A stretch of 15,920 bases of DNA from positions 1 to 15,920 of the forward strand of contig CAZRXM010000020.1 of assembly GCA_964604045.1 (NCBI GenBank). Direction: 5' to 3'. Shown here piece by piece: positions 6,247 to 14,011 of the stretch. Each line of letters opens with the position of its first letter. Position 1 is the first letter of the stretch. Origin of the DNA: DRVP01 sp964604045 (GTDB lineage Archaea > Thermoproteota > Bathyarchaeia > Bathyarchaeales > Bathycorpusculaceae). The notes beneath the pieces are model-generated. The model did no database searches. It saw only the letters and a program-made list of their open reading frames with translations, and was not told the origin of the DNA. The translations under genes were made by a program, and so were the position numbers.

Positions 6247-9051
6247 TTATGGTTTAGGCTGACGGCGCTTCAGCTGTTCTTCCAGAACCTCTTCAGCCTT
6301 TTTAACAGCATCTTGTAGCTTCTCCGTCTTGGGTCCACCGCCCTGAGCGAAGTTTACGCGTCCTCCTCCCCCGCCACCTATCATTTTTGAGGCTTCCCTA
6401 GCTATTTCGCTGGCGTCCACACCTCGCTCTAGGGCTTTCTGTCCAGCCATAACTAGTATCCTTGCGGTTTTGCTGTCCGAACCGTAAAAGATGGCAACAG
6501 CCTCTTCGTCTTTTTTCACAAGTTCGCTGGCTGTTTGCACCATGCGGTCTACGTTTACGTCCTCCTTAAAGTTCCTCATGATAAGTTTGACGCCGTTTAT
6601 CTCGCGGACAAAAACGTCCAATTGTGCAGCGCCTAGGCTTTCCAGCCTTGCTATTTCTCTCATAAGCCTTCTTTTCTCAACGTTTGCCTCCTTTAAGTCC
6701 CTCACGAGTCTCTCTGCGGTTTTGTCCAGTTTTTCTATGGGGGCGTTCAGAATTTCTGAAAGCTTAAACAGGAGTTGATCATTTCTCTGAACAACTTTTA
6801 GGGCTTGTAAACCTACGGAGTATTCGATACGCTCTACACCGTCCTGTATTCTCTCTGAATGAATTATTTTGATAAAGCCTATCTCGCCAGTGTTTCGTAC
6901 ATGAGTGCCACCACATGCTTCAACTTCCCAGTCTCCAATTTTGACGACGCGAATTTCTTTCCCGGGGACAACGCCGCCTTGGTAAAGCCTAAAACCGTAG
7001 AGGCTTTCAGCTTCTGTACGAGGCATCCACTTCACCTCCACTGGAATCTGGCGAAAGACAGCTTCGTTGGCTAAAGCTTCAATCTTCTGCAATTCTTCCA
7101 ATGTAAGGCGGCGGTAGTGGGAAATGTCAAGCCTCGAGCTTTCTACGTTTTTCTGCGCGCCAAACTGCCAAACATGTTGCCCTAGAACCCTTCTGGCGGC
7201 AGCGTTAATAACATGGGTTGCAGTGTGGCTTTTCATCAGCGCATAACGTCTATCCCAGTCTATGAAGCCCCTAACAATGCTCCCCTCTTTGGGAAGAACT
7301 CCGCCGCCAACTTCGTGAACAATGACTTTTCCGACTTTTTGCACATTAACTATCTCGGCTTTCTCTCCATTGAATTCCAGGAAACCTTTGTCCGGGGGTT
7401 GACCACCCCCCTCTGGATAGAAGCATGTTCTATCAAGGACAACATATTTGCCTCCGAAGACTTTGATGACCTTCGCCTCGAAAGCCATCATGTACTGGTC
7501 CATGTAATACAGGGGTTCCGTCGCCGGAAGGCCAGCCACCTCATCTTCAAGCCATTTCTCGTGTTTAACCTCCTCTGTAGGTTTTGAGGTATGCATGTGT
7601 CTTTCAGCCACTAGCCCATAGAAGTTCTCCGGAACCTCAACGGCTAAACCCTCAACCTCCGCTGTTTCTTTAACTATTTCGGGTGGGAGCCCATGGGAGT
7701 CGTAAAGCTCTATAAGAGTGTCGACGGGAACTTTTTTGCCACCCTTAGACTTCAATTCCTCGGTTATGCGCTTTATAAGTGCACTGCCCCTGGCGATTAT
7801 TTCCTTAAACTTTTCTTCTTCCACCTTGAGCATTTCCATTATTTCGTCCCGCATTCCTTGGAGGTGCGGATAATCGACTGACCAGTAGCGGATTTGCATG
7901 TCAAAAATATCGTAAAGCTTGTCCTGAATCCCCAAAAGCCTCAGCAACCGGTATATTCTCCTGAACAGAAGCCTCGCCAAATACCCTTCCTGAATGTTTG
8001 ATGGGACAACCCCCTCGGAGAGTATAAAACTCAAACACTTTGTGTGATCCGCAACGGCGAAAGCTTGTTCTATAGGCGTTAAAATTCTGTCTAAAACATC
8101 CACGTTGACGCCAACTTTTCCAGCTATTTTCCGCCTAGCCTCAGCCAAGCCTGTTGTTTTCTCGAGGCTTACGATGTAAGAGAACCGGGCGACTTTGGAG
8201 AGTAAATCTAAGTCCACATTGGTTATTCCAGCCATTTCAAAGATTTTGTCCAACACTCCGCTGTATATAGTGTGAAATGCGCTTGGAGCACCTTGGGAAA
8301 GCCATGCGTAGCGTTCTATGCCATATCCCGTGTCAACCGTTCTTATGGGGAGCTTTACAAGCTGGCTGCCGACGACCTTGTACTGCATGAAAACAAGGGT
8401 TGCAACTTCTAAGCCTCTAATGATACATTCCAGGCACGGTCCAGCATTTCCACCCCCAGACCACACATCCTCCTTATACGTTATTTCCTCAGGCTTTATG
8501 CCTAGCTCTTCTGTAGCGAAGGCATGATGATAGCGTACTGTTTGGTCTTTCCAGTAAACCTCCTTGTCTGGATAGTTAAACGCGTGATGCCCGCCCATCT
8601 CGAAGATGGTTAAGTATTTTCCGAACGTTGGACCAGTATTAGATATGTCAACTAAACGAATGCATGGTTGAACTATTACCAGGGGATTCGCCGGAGGGGG
8701 AGCTATACCCTCCGTCACGTACGGTTGGAAGTCTATTATGCTTGCATGCGTCAAGTAAATGTCGTCCCGCCACCTCGCAACGACAGGGTATGGCTTGATG
8801 CGAGTGTGTCCATGTTTTTCGAAGAAGGAGAGAAACAAATCGCGCATTTCCCGTACGGTATAGCTTTTCTTCGTAGGCGGGTCGCCTATAAAGGTGTACG
8901 AGGCGCATTCCTCAGCCCTTGCCTCGCCACATGTTTCCTGTTCCTCGTTCAATGTCCAAAAGTACGACCCACATTTCGGGCAAAGTTTCCTAACGTAACC
9001 GTATTCTTTGAAGAATGGAACCGCGTATTCTTCTGCTGGAAACTTATCCAA
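6247..9051 (-). CDS. alaS: Alanyl-tRNA synthetase, archaeal type
   Basis: It charges tRNA-Ala with alanine and clears mischarged Ser/Gly. The 934-residue protein has the archaeal N-terminal zinc cluster (C24, C27, C41, C49). The class II catalytic domain includes ARWRDDIYLTHASIIDFQPY and FEMGGHHAFNYPDKEVYW. The editing domain has the zinc motifs HTATHVI and CGGTHVRNTGEIG. The C-Ala domain ends with a six-Gly run followed by RVNFAQGGGP. The start is TTG at 9051, with GGGAG about 10 bases upstream and a TATA box 60 bases upstream. It is monocistronic: the flanking gaps are 135 and 72 bases. Length and domain order are normal; no defect was seen. Confidence 0.98.
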   Translation of the reverse strand: MDKFPAEEYAVPFFKEYGYVRKLCPKCGSYFWTLNEEQETCGEARAEECASYTFIGDPPTKKSYTVREMRDLFLSFFEKHGHTRIKPYPVVARWRDDIYLTHASIIDFQPYVTEGIAPPPANPLVIVQPCIRLVDISNTGPTFGKYLTIFEMGGHHAFNYPDKEVYWKDQTVRYHHAFATEELGIKPEEITYKEDVWSGGGNAGPCLECIIRGLEVATLVFMQYKVVGSQLVKLPIRTVDTGYGIERYAWLSQGAPSAFHTIYSGVLDKIFEMAGITNVDLDLLSKVARFSYIVSLEKTTGLAEARRKIAGKVGVNVDVLDRILTPIEQAFAVADHTKCLSFILSEGVVPSNIQEGYLARLLFRRIYRLLRLLGIQDKLYDIFDMQIRYWSVDYPHLQGMRDEIMEMLKVEEEKFKEIIARGSALIKRITEELKSKGGKKVPVDTLIELYDSHGLPPEIVKETAEVEGLAVEVPENFYGLVAERHMHTSKPTEEVKHEKWLEDEVAGLPATEPLYYMDQYMMAFEAKVIKVFGGKYVVLDRTCFYPEGGGQPPDKGFLEFNGEKAEIVNVQKVGKVIVHEVGGGVLPKEGSIVRGFIDWDRRYALMKSHTATHVINAAARRVLGQHVWQFGAQKNVESSRLDISHYRRLTLEELQKIEALANEAVFRQIPVEVKWMPRTEAESLYGFRLYQGGVVPGKEIRVVKIGDWEVEACGGTHVRNTGEIGFIKIIHSERIQDGVERIEYSVGLQALKVVQRNDQLLFKLSEILNAPIEKLDKTAERLVRDLKEANVEKRRLMREIARLESLGAAQLDVFVREINGVKLIMRNFKEDVNVDRMVQTASELVKKDEEAVAIFYGSDSKTARILVMAGQKALERGVDASEIAREASKMIGGGGGGRVNFAQGGGPKTEKLQDAVKKAEEVLEEQLKRRQPKP

Positions 9052-9108
9052 AGGCTTTAGTCTCCCGGTGGTTCAGAGGGATTTCCAATGGATAAAGGAG
9101 CAGCCCAC

Positions 9109-9116
9109 ATTTAAAC
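9109..9116 (-). promoter_or_regulatory. Candidate TATA box of alaS
   Basis: gtttaaat on the minus strand, about 60 bases before the alaS TTG, in the 72-base gap after the FUN14-like gene. A transcript starting about 25 bases on would carry a leader of about 35 bases with the gggag site. Confidence 0.45.
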
Positions 9117-9123
9117 CATTTCA

Positions 9124-9432
9124 CTATCCTAGCTTAAAGCCCACAAGGAACCCCACAATAAAGCTTGCAGCGAAGGGCAAAAGTATTATTGTGTGAATGA
9201 GCCAAGAGAAAGCGCCACCAACCTTTCCCAGAAAGTCACTTACAAGTTTGAAAAGCGCCTCGTAATTCACACTTAAAACGCCTCTCAAACCTAGGTAAAC
9301 GAGGACCGTGACAAACAGGCCCACTAGAACGAGTATGAGTTTACCCAATTTTTTAACGAAAAACCCTACTATGAAACCTAAAAAGCCTCCTAAACCAAGC
9401 TCGTAAAATATTGGGGGCAATATGTCGTCCAT
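9124..9432 (-). CDS. FUN14-family small membrane protein
   Basis: A 102-residue, very hydrophobic protein with three likely membrane helices (about residues 13-27, 31-50 and 78-100). LGFIVGFFVKKLGKL followed by a long hydrophobic stretch and VNYEALFKLVSDFLG resembles the FUN14 domain (glycine-rich helix, KK-G-K turn, second helix, short amphipathic segment). Prokaryotic FUN14 proteins are small and functionally uncharacterised; the eukaryotic FUNDC1 role in mitophagy should not be transferred. ATG at 9432 is preceded by ggagaaaggg, a good ribosome site. It stands alone upstream of alaS on the same strand and diverges from the small gene at 9529. Confidence 0.75.
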   Translation of the reverse strand: MDDILPPIFYELGLGGFLGFIVGFFVKKLGKLILVLVGLFVTVLVYLGLRGVLSVNYEALFKLVSDFLGKVGGAFSWLIHTIILLPFAASFIVGFLVGFKLG

Positions 9433-9463
9433 CCCTTTCTCCAGAACATCATGCAGCCGCGCG

Positions 9464-9503
9464 GTCTTTAAAGCTTATTGCTCCGGAAAAGATTATCTTA
9501 AAG
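9464..9503. promoter_or_regulatory. Divergent promoter region between FUN14-like and 80-aa genes
   Basis: The symmetric gtctttaaagc at 9464-9474 is a TTTAAA-type TATA box about 37 bases from the FUN14-like ATG. It reads similarly in both directions, so it could serve both genes. A second box, atcttaaagg at 9494-9503, lies 26 bases ahead of the TTG at 9529 but would give a leaderless message that excludes that gene's GAGGTGG site. Confidence 0.35.
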
Positions 9504-9528
9504 GCGACATGACTATTGAGGTGGAAAG

Positions 9529-9771
9529 TTGGATTTGATAGATATATACTTGTTAAACCTCGCCTTAACCCTCGGCATGTTTGCTGTTCTCGTGTTCAGA
9601 GCGTGGATAGAGCTTAAACACTACAAAATGATGTGGATGGAACTGGAGTGGAGACAAACTTATCAAATGGTGGGGCGAATACTGAAGGCTGAAAAGGACC
9701 TATTTTGTAAGATTGAAGGTGGCGACGAGCTTTACCGGCTGCTTTGTGAAATATTCAAAGTGAAGGACTAG
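9529..9771 (+). CDS. Small single-pass membrane protein, unknown function
   Basis: I do not recognise a family. The 80-residue product has one N-terminal hydrophobic helix (about residues 3-28, LLNLALTLGMFAVLVFRAWIEL), followed by a charged, Trp/Met/Tyr-rich helix (HYKMMWMELEWRQTYQMV) and a soluble tail containing one Cys (EIFKVKD end). This suggests a bitopic protein with a cytosolic amphipathic domain. The start is TTG at 9529 with GAGGTGG four bases upstream, which supports real translation. It is divergent from the FUN14-like gene and ends 9 bases before the convergent tiaS stop. Confidence 0.7.
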   Translation: MDLIDIYLLNLALTLGMFAVLVFRAWIELKHYKMMWMELEWRQTYQMVGRILKAEKDLFCKIEGGDELYRLLCEIFKVKD

Positions 9772-9780
9772 ACAAAGTGC

Positions 9781-11121
9781 CTACGGGTGGTGCCATCCCT
9801 CAATTAGTTTAACTTCCGTTGTTCGACGTTTCTCTAAGCCATACCGTACAAGAGGTTTTGTGAGATGTCTTTGGGATCGCGGCGGAACAATGTATAAACC
9901 CCCATCCAAGTCCCGCTTAACTTTGACAGCCACCTTGCTAAGGTTGGGGTAACGCAAACTACACTTTTCACATCTAAAACCCTTGCCCTTACCCATAGAC
10001 TTTAAACGTTTACCACACTGCTGGCAGACGGGATTCTGGTAAACCACTTTTGAAGCAAGCTTCAATATGCGTAGTTTTTCAAGGTTTACTGTGAGCGGAT
10101 GACCAGCCGAAGGTGAACGAACACCACCATAAACTTCAACATAGTCTCCAACAATAAGCTTGCTGGCTACCTTTCTCAGCATGCCTGTAGGTGCGTAGGC
10201 TGCGCAGTCGACGCTGGCGCTTTGATCTCTGATGGTGAAGATTACATGCCGTCTTGGAACAATCTTCGGATTTACTGTCACCATCCCTCTGGCTATAACA
10301 GGGTGGAATGGCTTAAGTTGGCTTAGCTTTTCGACACGTTTTAGATGAGCGTCTGTGCCGTGATTTGTGCGAAAGATAACCCAGCGCTCTACGGGTTCAA
10401 GAGGTTTAACCATTTCAAAGGCTTTCTTAACTATTTCCGGGCTTTCACCCCTTATTCCAAAGAGAATAGGGTCTGGTCCCCGAGGGGTTATTAAAACTCT
10501 TCCAGTTTCATAGTCAACATTGTTAAATGTGTATGGGGCTGTGGCTTTGTCCATCTCCAAAATCGAATTCTTGTCAACCCTTCTCTCCTTGCCATAATTC
10601 TCCGGTTTGCGGTAGGCGATAATCTCGTAGGTGTGGTCGCCCCTTAATGTTTCGCCTATCGCCGCCAAGCCGCCTATTATCCCCCGTCCACCTTTGAAGC
10701 CAACAGCTTCTGCCTTAAACCGTCTAATGAGTTTTAGAGCTGTTTTCAAGTTCACTATTCCAGTTATGGCGTCTTTGGCAAAATTCTGAACCTCTCTTGG
10801 AACCCTCGCCCTTGAGAGAAAAACTACGCCTGGATCTGTGCCGCGAAATGTTAAGTCGGAGTTTTCCTCAACAACCGTTAAAACCAATTCTTTGATTTCA
10901 TCGACCATTTTACTGTCACATTTTACCCTCAAACATAGAGCGCCGTTACCCCTGGTTTTCCATGGAACGTTTGGGTTTAACCTGACAAGGTTTGGGTAGT
11001 CCGTGAAAACTACCCCGAGTTTTTCCAGTTTCTCCACTAACAGGGCGGCAATATACGTTGTGCACCCTCTTTTAGGCGAATCGGTGTCGTCAAAGCCTAT
11101 GTGTAAATGTTGTAAAGCCAT
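9781..11121 (-). CDS. tiaS: tRNA(Ile2) 2-agmatinylcytidine synthetase TiaS
   Basis: It converts C34 of the CAU anticodon of tRNA-Ile2 to agmatidine with ATP and agmatine, so that archaea read AUA as Ile. The chosen ATG at 11121 gives 446 residues starting MALQHLHIGFDDTDS, matching the family N-terminus with the DDTD motif at residues 11-14; the frame is open to a GTG at 11163, and a GTG at 11127 has GAGGG five bases upstream. The domains in order are the kinase-like catalytic N-terminal half (CTTYIAA, RGNGALCLRV, FKGGRGIIGGLAAIG), an OB-fold (GMVTVNPKIVPRRHVIF to GDYVEVYGGVR), and a C-terminal zinc ribbon with CQQCGKRL and CEKCSLRYP. It is a single-copy, archaea-specific translation gene, convergent with the small gene at 9529. 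Confidence 0.95.
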   Translation of the reverse strand: MALQHLHIGFDDTDSPKRGCTTYIAALLVEKLEKLGVVFTDYPNLVRLNPNVPWKTRGNGALCLRVKCDSKMVDEIKELVLTVVEENSDLTFRGTDPGVVFLSRARVPREVQNFAKDAITGIVNLKTALKLIRRFKAEAVGFKGGRGIIGGLAAIGETLRGDHTYEIIAYRKPENYGKERRVDKNSILEMDKATAPYTFNNVDYETGRVLITPRGPDPILFGIRGESPEIVKKAFEMVKPLEPVERWVIFRTNHGTDAHLKRVEKLSQLKPFHPVIARGMVTVNPKIVPRRHVIFTIRDQSASVDCAAYAPTGMLRKVASKLIVGDYVEVYGGVRSPSAGHPLTVNLEKLRILKLASKVVYQNPVCQQCGKRLKSMGKGKGFRCEKCSLRYPNLSKVAVKVKRDLDGGLYIVPPRSQRHLTKPLVRYGLEKRRTTEVKLIEGWHHP

Positions 11122-11266
11122 AAACACTGCAACCCTCTGAACACACTTTAACGCTTGCGCCACGCATGACTAAACTTTTGCCCTAAACAGTCTTGTTTTC
11201 GACGACATACACCTTAATGTTTATTCATAACCGCAAGCTAAGATGTTTTGCATCAACTTCACTGTT

Positions 11267-12199
11267 TCATTTATTTTTGATTATTGCCCTAGCCCAGCTC
11301 CCATATTTTATCCATAGTGCGGCGATTACTCCTACGACATTGCTTACTGCTGTAGCCAGCCACACCCCGAGGGAACCCATTTGCAGCGAAAATGCAAGAA
11401 CGTAACCCAAAACAACTCTAAGCCCCCAAAGTCTGAAAATTCCGAGAGCCGTGGTGGAAAACGTGCCCAGTGAACCTCACCTTTAGTTCCGTAGCCCTTT
11501 CGGAGAACATATGTCAAGGCTGTTATCGAAATTATTTTTCCCATCATGTCTGTAAGGGATGCGCCCACAACACCAAGCCTCGGGAAAGGCCCTATCCCTA
11601 AAACAAAGAAGGGATTAAGGCAGCATTAACCAGAACAGCCAAAACATTGATTATGGCAGGCCTCCGTGTATCACCTATTCCTTGAAGGATTGTAGTGTAT
11701 GTTATGGCTACGTAATTAAAGAATACATCGAAAGCTATGACGCCAGAGTAAGCCATCACATAGTCGAAGATTTCTGGAGGCGTCGACAAAATAACTGTGA
11801 AAATCGAGTATCTAAGCGTTAATAATATGATGCTCAAGGCGCCGCCGAATAAGCAGGCCAACGTGAAAAAATGCGAGGCTGAAACACTCGCTCTTTGTAG
11901 GCTTTGCTTCCTACATATTGGGAGACCATGCTTAAACCGGCAGTATTCAAAGCGTTTGCCACCGCTTGAAAAAGTACGAGAATGGACAACATTTGCCTAG
12001 GAACAACTACAGCCTTTTCTCCATACATACCAACCAATAGGCGTCCATAACCTTATATACAACAACAGCAAGTTGATTTAGGAGGGAGGCATCCCAGCCA
12101 AAAAATTGTTTTAATAACAGGACCGTTAAGGATTTGTTCCCTGTACTTGCCTATTCCGCTGAGGTTAGAGTCTGAAGGTTTCTCAGCGTCTCCAGCCAT
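11267..12199 (-). pseudogene. MATE-family efflux transporter, multiply broken
   Basis: Remains of a multidrug/toxin extrusion (MATE) antiporter spread over all three minus frames. From an ATG at 12199 the frames read, in order: ILNGPVIKTIFWLG; SLLNQLAVVVYKVMDAYWL; GMYGEKAVVVPRQ through ALNTAGLSMVSQYVGSKAY; SHFFTLACLFGGALSIIL through TILQGIGDTRRPAIINVLA; FVLGIGPFPRLGVVGASLTD through YVLRKGYGT; then LGTFSTTALGIFRLWGLRVV and MGSLGVWLATAVSN, ending at TGA 11267-11269. Shifts fall near 12085-12105, 12035-12045, 11885-11893, 11616-11620 and 11475-11495. The product would be about 310 residues against about 450 for the family, and helices of the second half are missing at the last junction. Five independent lesions plus a deletion indicate decay, not sequencing error. 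Confidence 0.85.
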
Positions 12200-12299
12200 A
12201 GCTTTCTAAAGGCTTAAAAGGAGGCTTTAAAACTTTCCTACGGCCAGCAAGTTTTCACAAGAGAAAAAAGGAAACTGGGGTTCTTTTGAGGGTAAGAGG

Positions 12300-12356
12300 C
12301 TACTTCTTTTCTTCTTTCTTTTCCTCTTTCTTCTCTTCCTTCTTCTTCTTTGGCAT
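12300..12356 (-). CDS. Micro-ORF encoding an 18-residue Lys/Glu repeat peptide
   Basis: ATG at 12356 to TAG at 12300 encodes MPKKKKEEKKEEKKEEKK, three KKEE units after a basic start. Third positions vary between repeats (AAG/AAA, GAA/GAG) while the peptide pattern is kept. The signals around it look like a gene: ccttttaaag about 40 bases upstream (12389-12398), GGTGAC shortly before the ATG, and a T6 tract about 30 bases after the stop. It is divergent from hypA. I recognise no family; it could be a free charged peptide, a relic of a Lys-rich tail, or just a purine-rich tract that is open by chance. Confidence 0.4.
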   Translation of the reverse strand: MPKKKKEEKKEEKKEEKK

Positions 12357-12442
12357 GGCCGTCACCAAAATTTGGCTTGAAAAACGGTTCTTTAAAAGGA
12401 TTTCGCCCACCACGAAGGTTTTTAACGATTTCCCTCCAAATG

Positions 12443-12450
12443 TTTTAAAT
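12443..12450 (+). promoter_or_regulatory. TATA box of hypA, implying a leaderless transcript
   Basis: ttttaaat, centred about 27 bases ahead of the hypA ATG at 12474. This is the normal archaeal TATA-to-start-site distance, and no GGAGG-like site lies between. The message therefore probably starts at or beside the ATG. Confidence 0.55.
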
Positions 12451-12473
12451 GCGAGCTTTACGAAGGCTTTTTC

Positions 12474-12872
12474 ATGCACGAGTGGGCTCTAGCTGAAGCC
12501 ATAATTTCATCAACCCTTGAAATAGCTGAAAAAGAAAATCTAAAGGAGGTTATGGAAGTCAAGCTAAAGGTTGGTGAGCTCCAACAGGTGGATGTGGATA
12601 TTTTAGAGCTCGCCCTTTCCGAGCTTAAAACTGGTAAATTGAAGAATGCCAAGTTTCTGATAGAAACGGTTAAAGCCGAACTATTATGCCGGGTCTGCGG
12701 GCATAAGTGGGATTTCAGCCAGAACAAACTTAATTGGGAGTCTACGGAAGCAATACACTTTGTTCCAGAAACTATACACGCTTACATTAAGTGCCCAAAA
12801 TGCGGCAGCCCTGACTTCAAAGTTCTTGAGGGAAGGGGTGTAGTGATTGAAAGCATCAGAGGATTCAAATAG
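12474..12872 (+). CDS. hypA: Hydrogenase nickel metallochaperone HypA
   Basis: It binds Ni(II) through its N-terminus and delivers it to the [NiFe] hydrogenase large subunit. The 132-residue protein starts with the MHE nickel motif (H2, E3), which fixes the start. The zinc site is CRVCG (C72, C75) and CPKCG (C107, C110), with about 31 residues between the pairs. That is the long spacing of archaeal HypA as in Thermococcus, longer than the bacterial form. HFVPETIHAYIKCPKCGSPDF is typical of that group. The last 26 bases overlap the next gene, an ATPase-type HypB, indicating translational coupling. No hydrogenase structural gene is in the window, so its target is encoded elsewhere. Confidence 0.95.
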   Translation: MHEWALAEAIISSTLEIAEKENLKEVMEVKLKVGELQQVDVDILELALSELKTGKLKNAKFLIETVKAELLCRVCGHKWDFSQNKLNWESTEAIHFVPETIHAYIKCPKCGSPDFKVLEGRGVVIESIRGFK

Positions 12873-13611
12873 CACATTAGATCCACGGGTAAGCATTATA
12901 AACAAGAGACTTGAAAAAGTAAAGAGAATAATCTCCGTTTCAAGCGGTAAAGGTGGAGTTGGCAAAAGCCTAGTTGCTTCTGTCCTCGCCCTAACCCTTG
13001 CAAATAAAGGCTTCGGCGTGGGGCTTTTCGATGCAGATTTCACAAGTCCGTCAACACATAGAATCCTCGGTGTCAAAAAAGTCGAAATCATAGAGGATAA
13101 GGGAATATTGCCAATTCAAGTTCAAGGCTTGAAATATATGTCAATCGTCGCCTTCTCCGGAGAAAAAGCCCTGCCGCTGCGGGGCATAGACGTTTCAAAT
13201 GTTTTGATAGAACTTTTCTCCACAACTCTCTGGGGAGACTTGGACTACTTGATAATTGACATGCCCCCTGGAATAAGCGATGCGACCCTTGACATTATCA
13301 GGATCGTGAAGAGATGCGAATTCCTCGTCATAAGCACACCGTCCATCCTCGCCTTTGAAACCGTTCAAAAACTTTTGAAGCTGCTTAATGAGCTAAAGGT
13401 GCCTGTCATAGGAGTCATCGAAAACATGAAAATGGAACAAAGTTTAACTATAAAGGATAAAGTGGTAGGGATGAGTGTTCCATTTCTTGGAGAGCTGCCA
13501 TTCGACCCAGAAGTTGAATATTCTTTAGGTGATGTGAAGGCCCTTTCTGAAACTGTTTTCGCCAAGAAAGTGGCAAGCCTTGTTCCAAAAATTATTTCTC
13601 CACACGCCTAG
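12847..13611 (+). CDS. hypB: Mrp/MinD-type ATPase, probable archaeal ATPase-type HypB
   Basis: A 254-residue SIMIBI-class P-loop ATPase: deviant Walker A SSGKGGVGKS (residues 32-41), LFDADFTSPSTH with Asp62/Asp64, and LIIDMPPGISDATL with Asp138. It lacks the C-terminal CxxC that Mrp/Nbp35 iron-sulfur carriers have; the region IENMKMEQSLTIKDKV has none, and C159 in KRCEF is one of very few Cys. It overlaps hypA by 26 bases. In Thermococcus an Mrp/MinD-type ATPase next to hypA serves as HypB and accelerates nickel loading of HypA, so the same role is inferred here. The start is TTG at 12847 with GGGGTG about 5-8 bases upstream. A generic Mrp-family iron-sulfur role is the alternative. Confidence 0.82.
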   Translation: MKASEDSNSTLDPRVSIINKRLEKVKRIISVSSGKGGVGKSLVASVLALTLANKGFGVGLFDADFTSPSTHRILGVKKVEIIEDKGILPIQVQGLKYMSIVAFSGEKALPLRGIDVSNVLIELFSTTLWGDLDYLIIDMPPGISDATLDIIRIVKRCEFLVISTPSILAFETVQKLLKLLNELKVPVIGVIENMKMEQSLTIKDKVVGMSVPFLGELPFDPEVEYSLGDVKALSETVFAKKVASLVPKIISPHA

Positions 13612-13927
13612 CTTTTTTGACCGGTGGCTTAGGTTTTAACCCCTTTTTGAGGGCAACTGTTTTCCTTGACAATAAGACTTCCTCCATGGAATTCGCCTTC
13701 CTCAACTCATTCATGTACCAGCTTCTATCCCTGGAATAGCTTATACCAGCTACTATACCGTAGACTATGAGGGTTAAGCCTCCGATTACGAAGGCTAGTC
13801 CCATGACAGCACCTATATGGGTTCTGTGTGATATGGAATGAATAGGAACCATTCTAGGGCTTTTTTCAATAAACTGGGATTTGAATAAGGTTTCGAGAAC
13901 ACCGCCGAAGAAAACAGTTCCAGCCAA
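13592..13927 (-). CDS. Small membrane protein, unknown function
   Basis: I recognise no family. The 111-residue product has a short hydrophobic N-terminus (AGTVFFGGVLETLF), one clear membrane helix at about residues 38-62 (IGAVMGLAFVIGGLTLIVYGIVAGI), and a long basic tail ending in KPKPPVKKARRVEK. The tail would lie in the cytoplasm by the positive-inside rule. The only upstream start in frame is TTG at 13927, because a TAG lies 18 bases further up. A TATA-like tttaata about 26 bases before it suggests a leaderless message. The last 20 bases overlap the 3' end of hypB convergently. The N-terminus could start later, near the Met in RMVPIHSI. Confidence 0.65.
   Translation of the reverse strand: MAGTVFFGGVLETLFKSQFIEKSPRMVPIHSISHRTHIGAVMGLAFVIGGLTLIVYGIVAGISYSRDRSWYMNELRKANSMEEVLLSRKTVALKKGLKPKPPVKKARRVEK
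13613..13618 (+). terminator. T6 tract just after the hypB stop
   Basis: Six T two bases after the TAG of hypB fit an archaeal U-tract terminator for hypA-hypB. The tract lies inside the 3' end of the convergent gene, so one side must be read through or terminated within coding sequence. No stem-loop was required or seen. Confidence 0.3.
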
Positions 13928-14011
13928 AAGTAGAGTAGCTACCTAAATCTTATTAAATCCGAATAAGTATTGCAAAAAAGTACGGTGAATATGTAGAAGG
14001 GTGATTAAGAC

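Noticed and set aside
6233..6262. Possible C/D box sRNA (ATGATGA followed by CTGA)
   Set aside because: A C-box-like and one D-type box exist 20 bases apart, but no second C'/D pair follows at the usual spacing and the right part is inside alaS.
8648..8908. Minus-strand open frame of 86 codons
   Set aside because: It is the alternative frame of the alaS catalytic domain, with no independent start signals.
11193..11405. Plus-strand 70-codon frame downstream of the MATE remnant
   Set aside because: It is antisense to the recognisable MATE C-terminus and has no domain or ribosome site.
12041..12092. Plus-strand TATA-like ttatata with ggagggagg
   Set aside because: It lies inside the MATE remnant, encodes its NQLAVVVYKVMDAY segment on the other strand, and leads to no open frame.
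12286..12492. Plus-strand frame rich in Phe and Ser
   Set aside because: It is the complement of the Lys/Glu micro-ORF's purine tract and runs across the hypA promoter into hypA out of frame.
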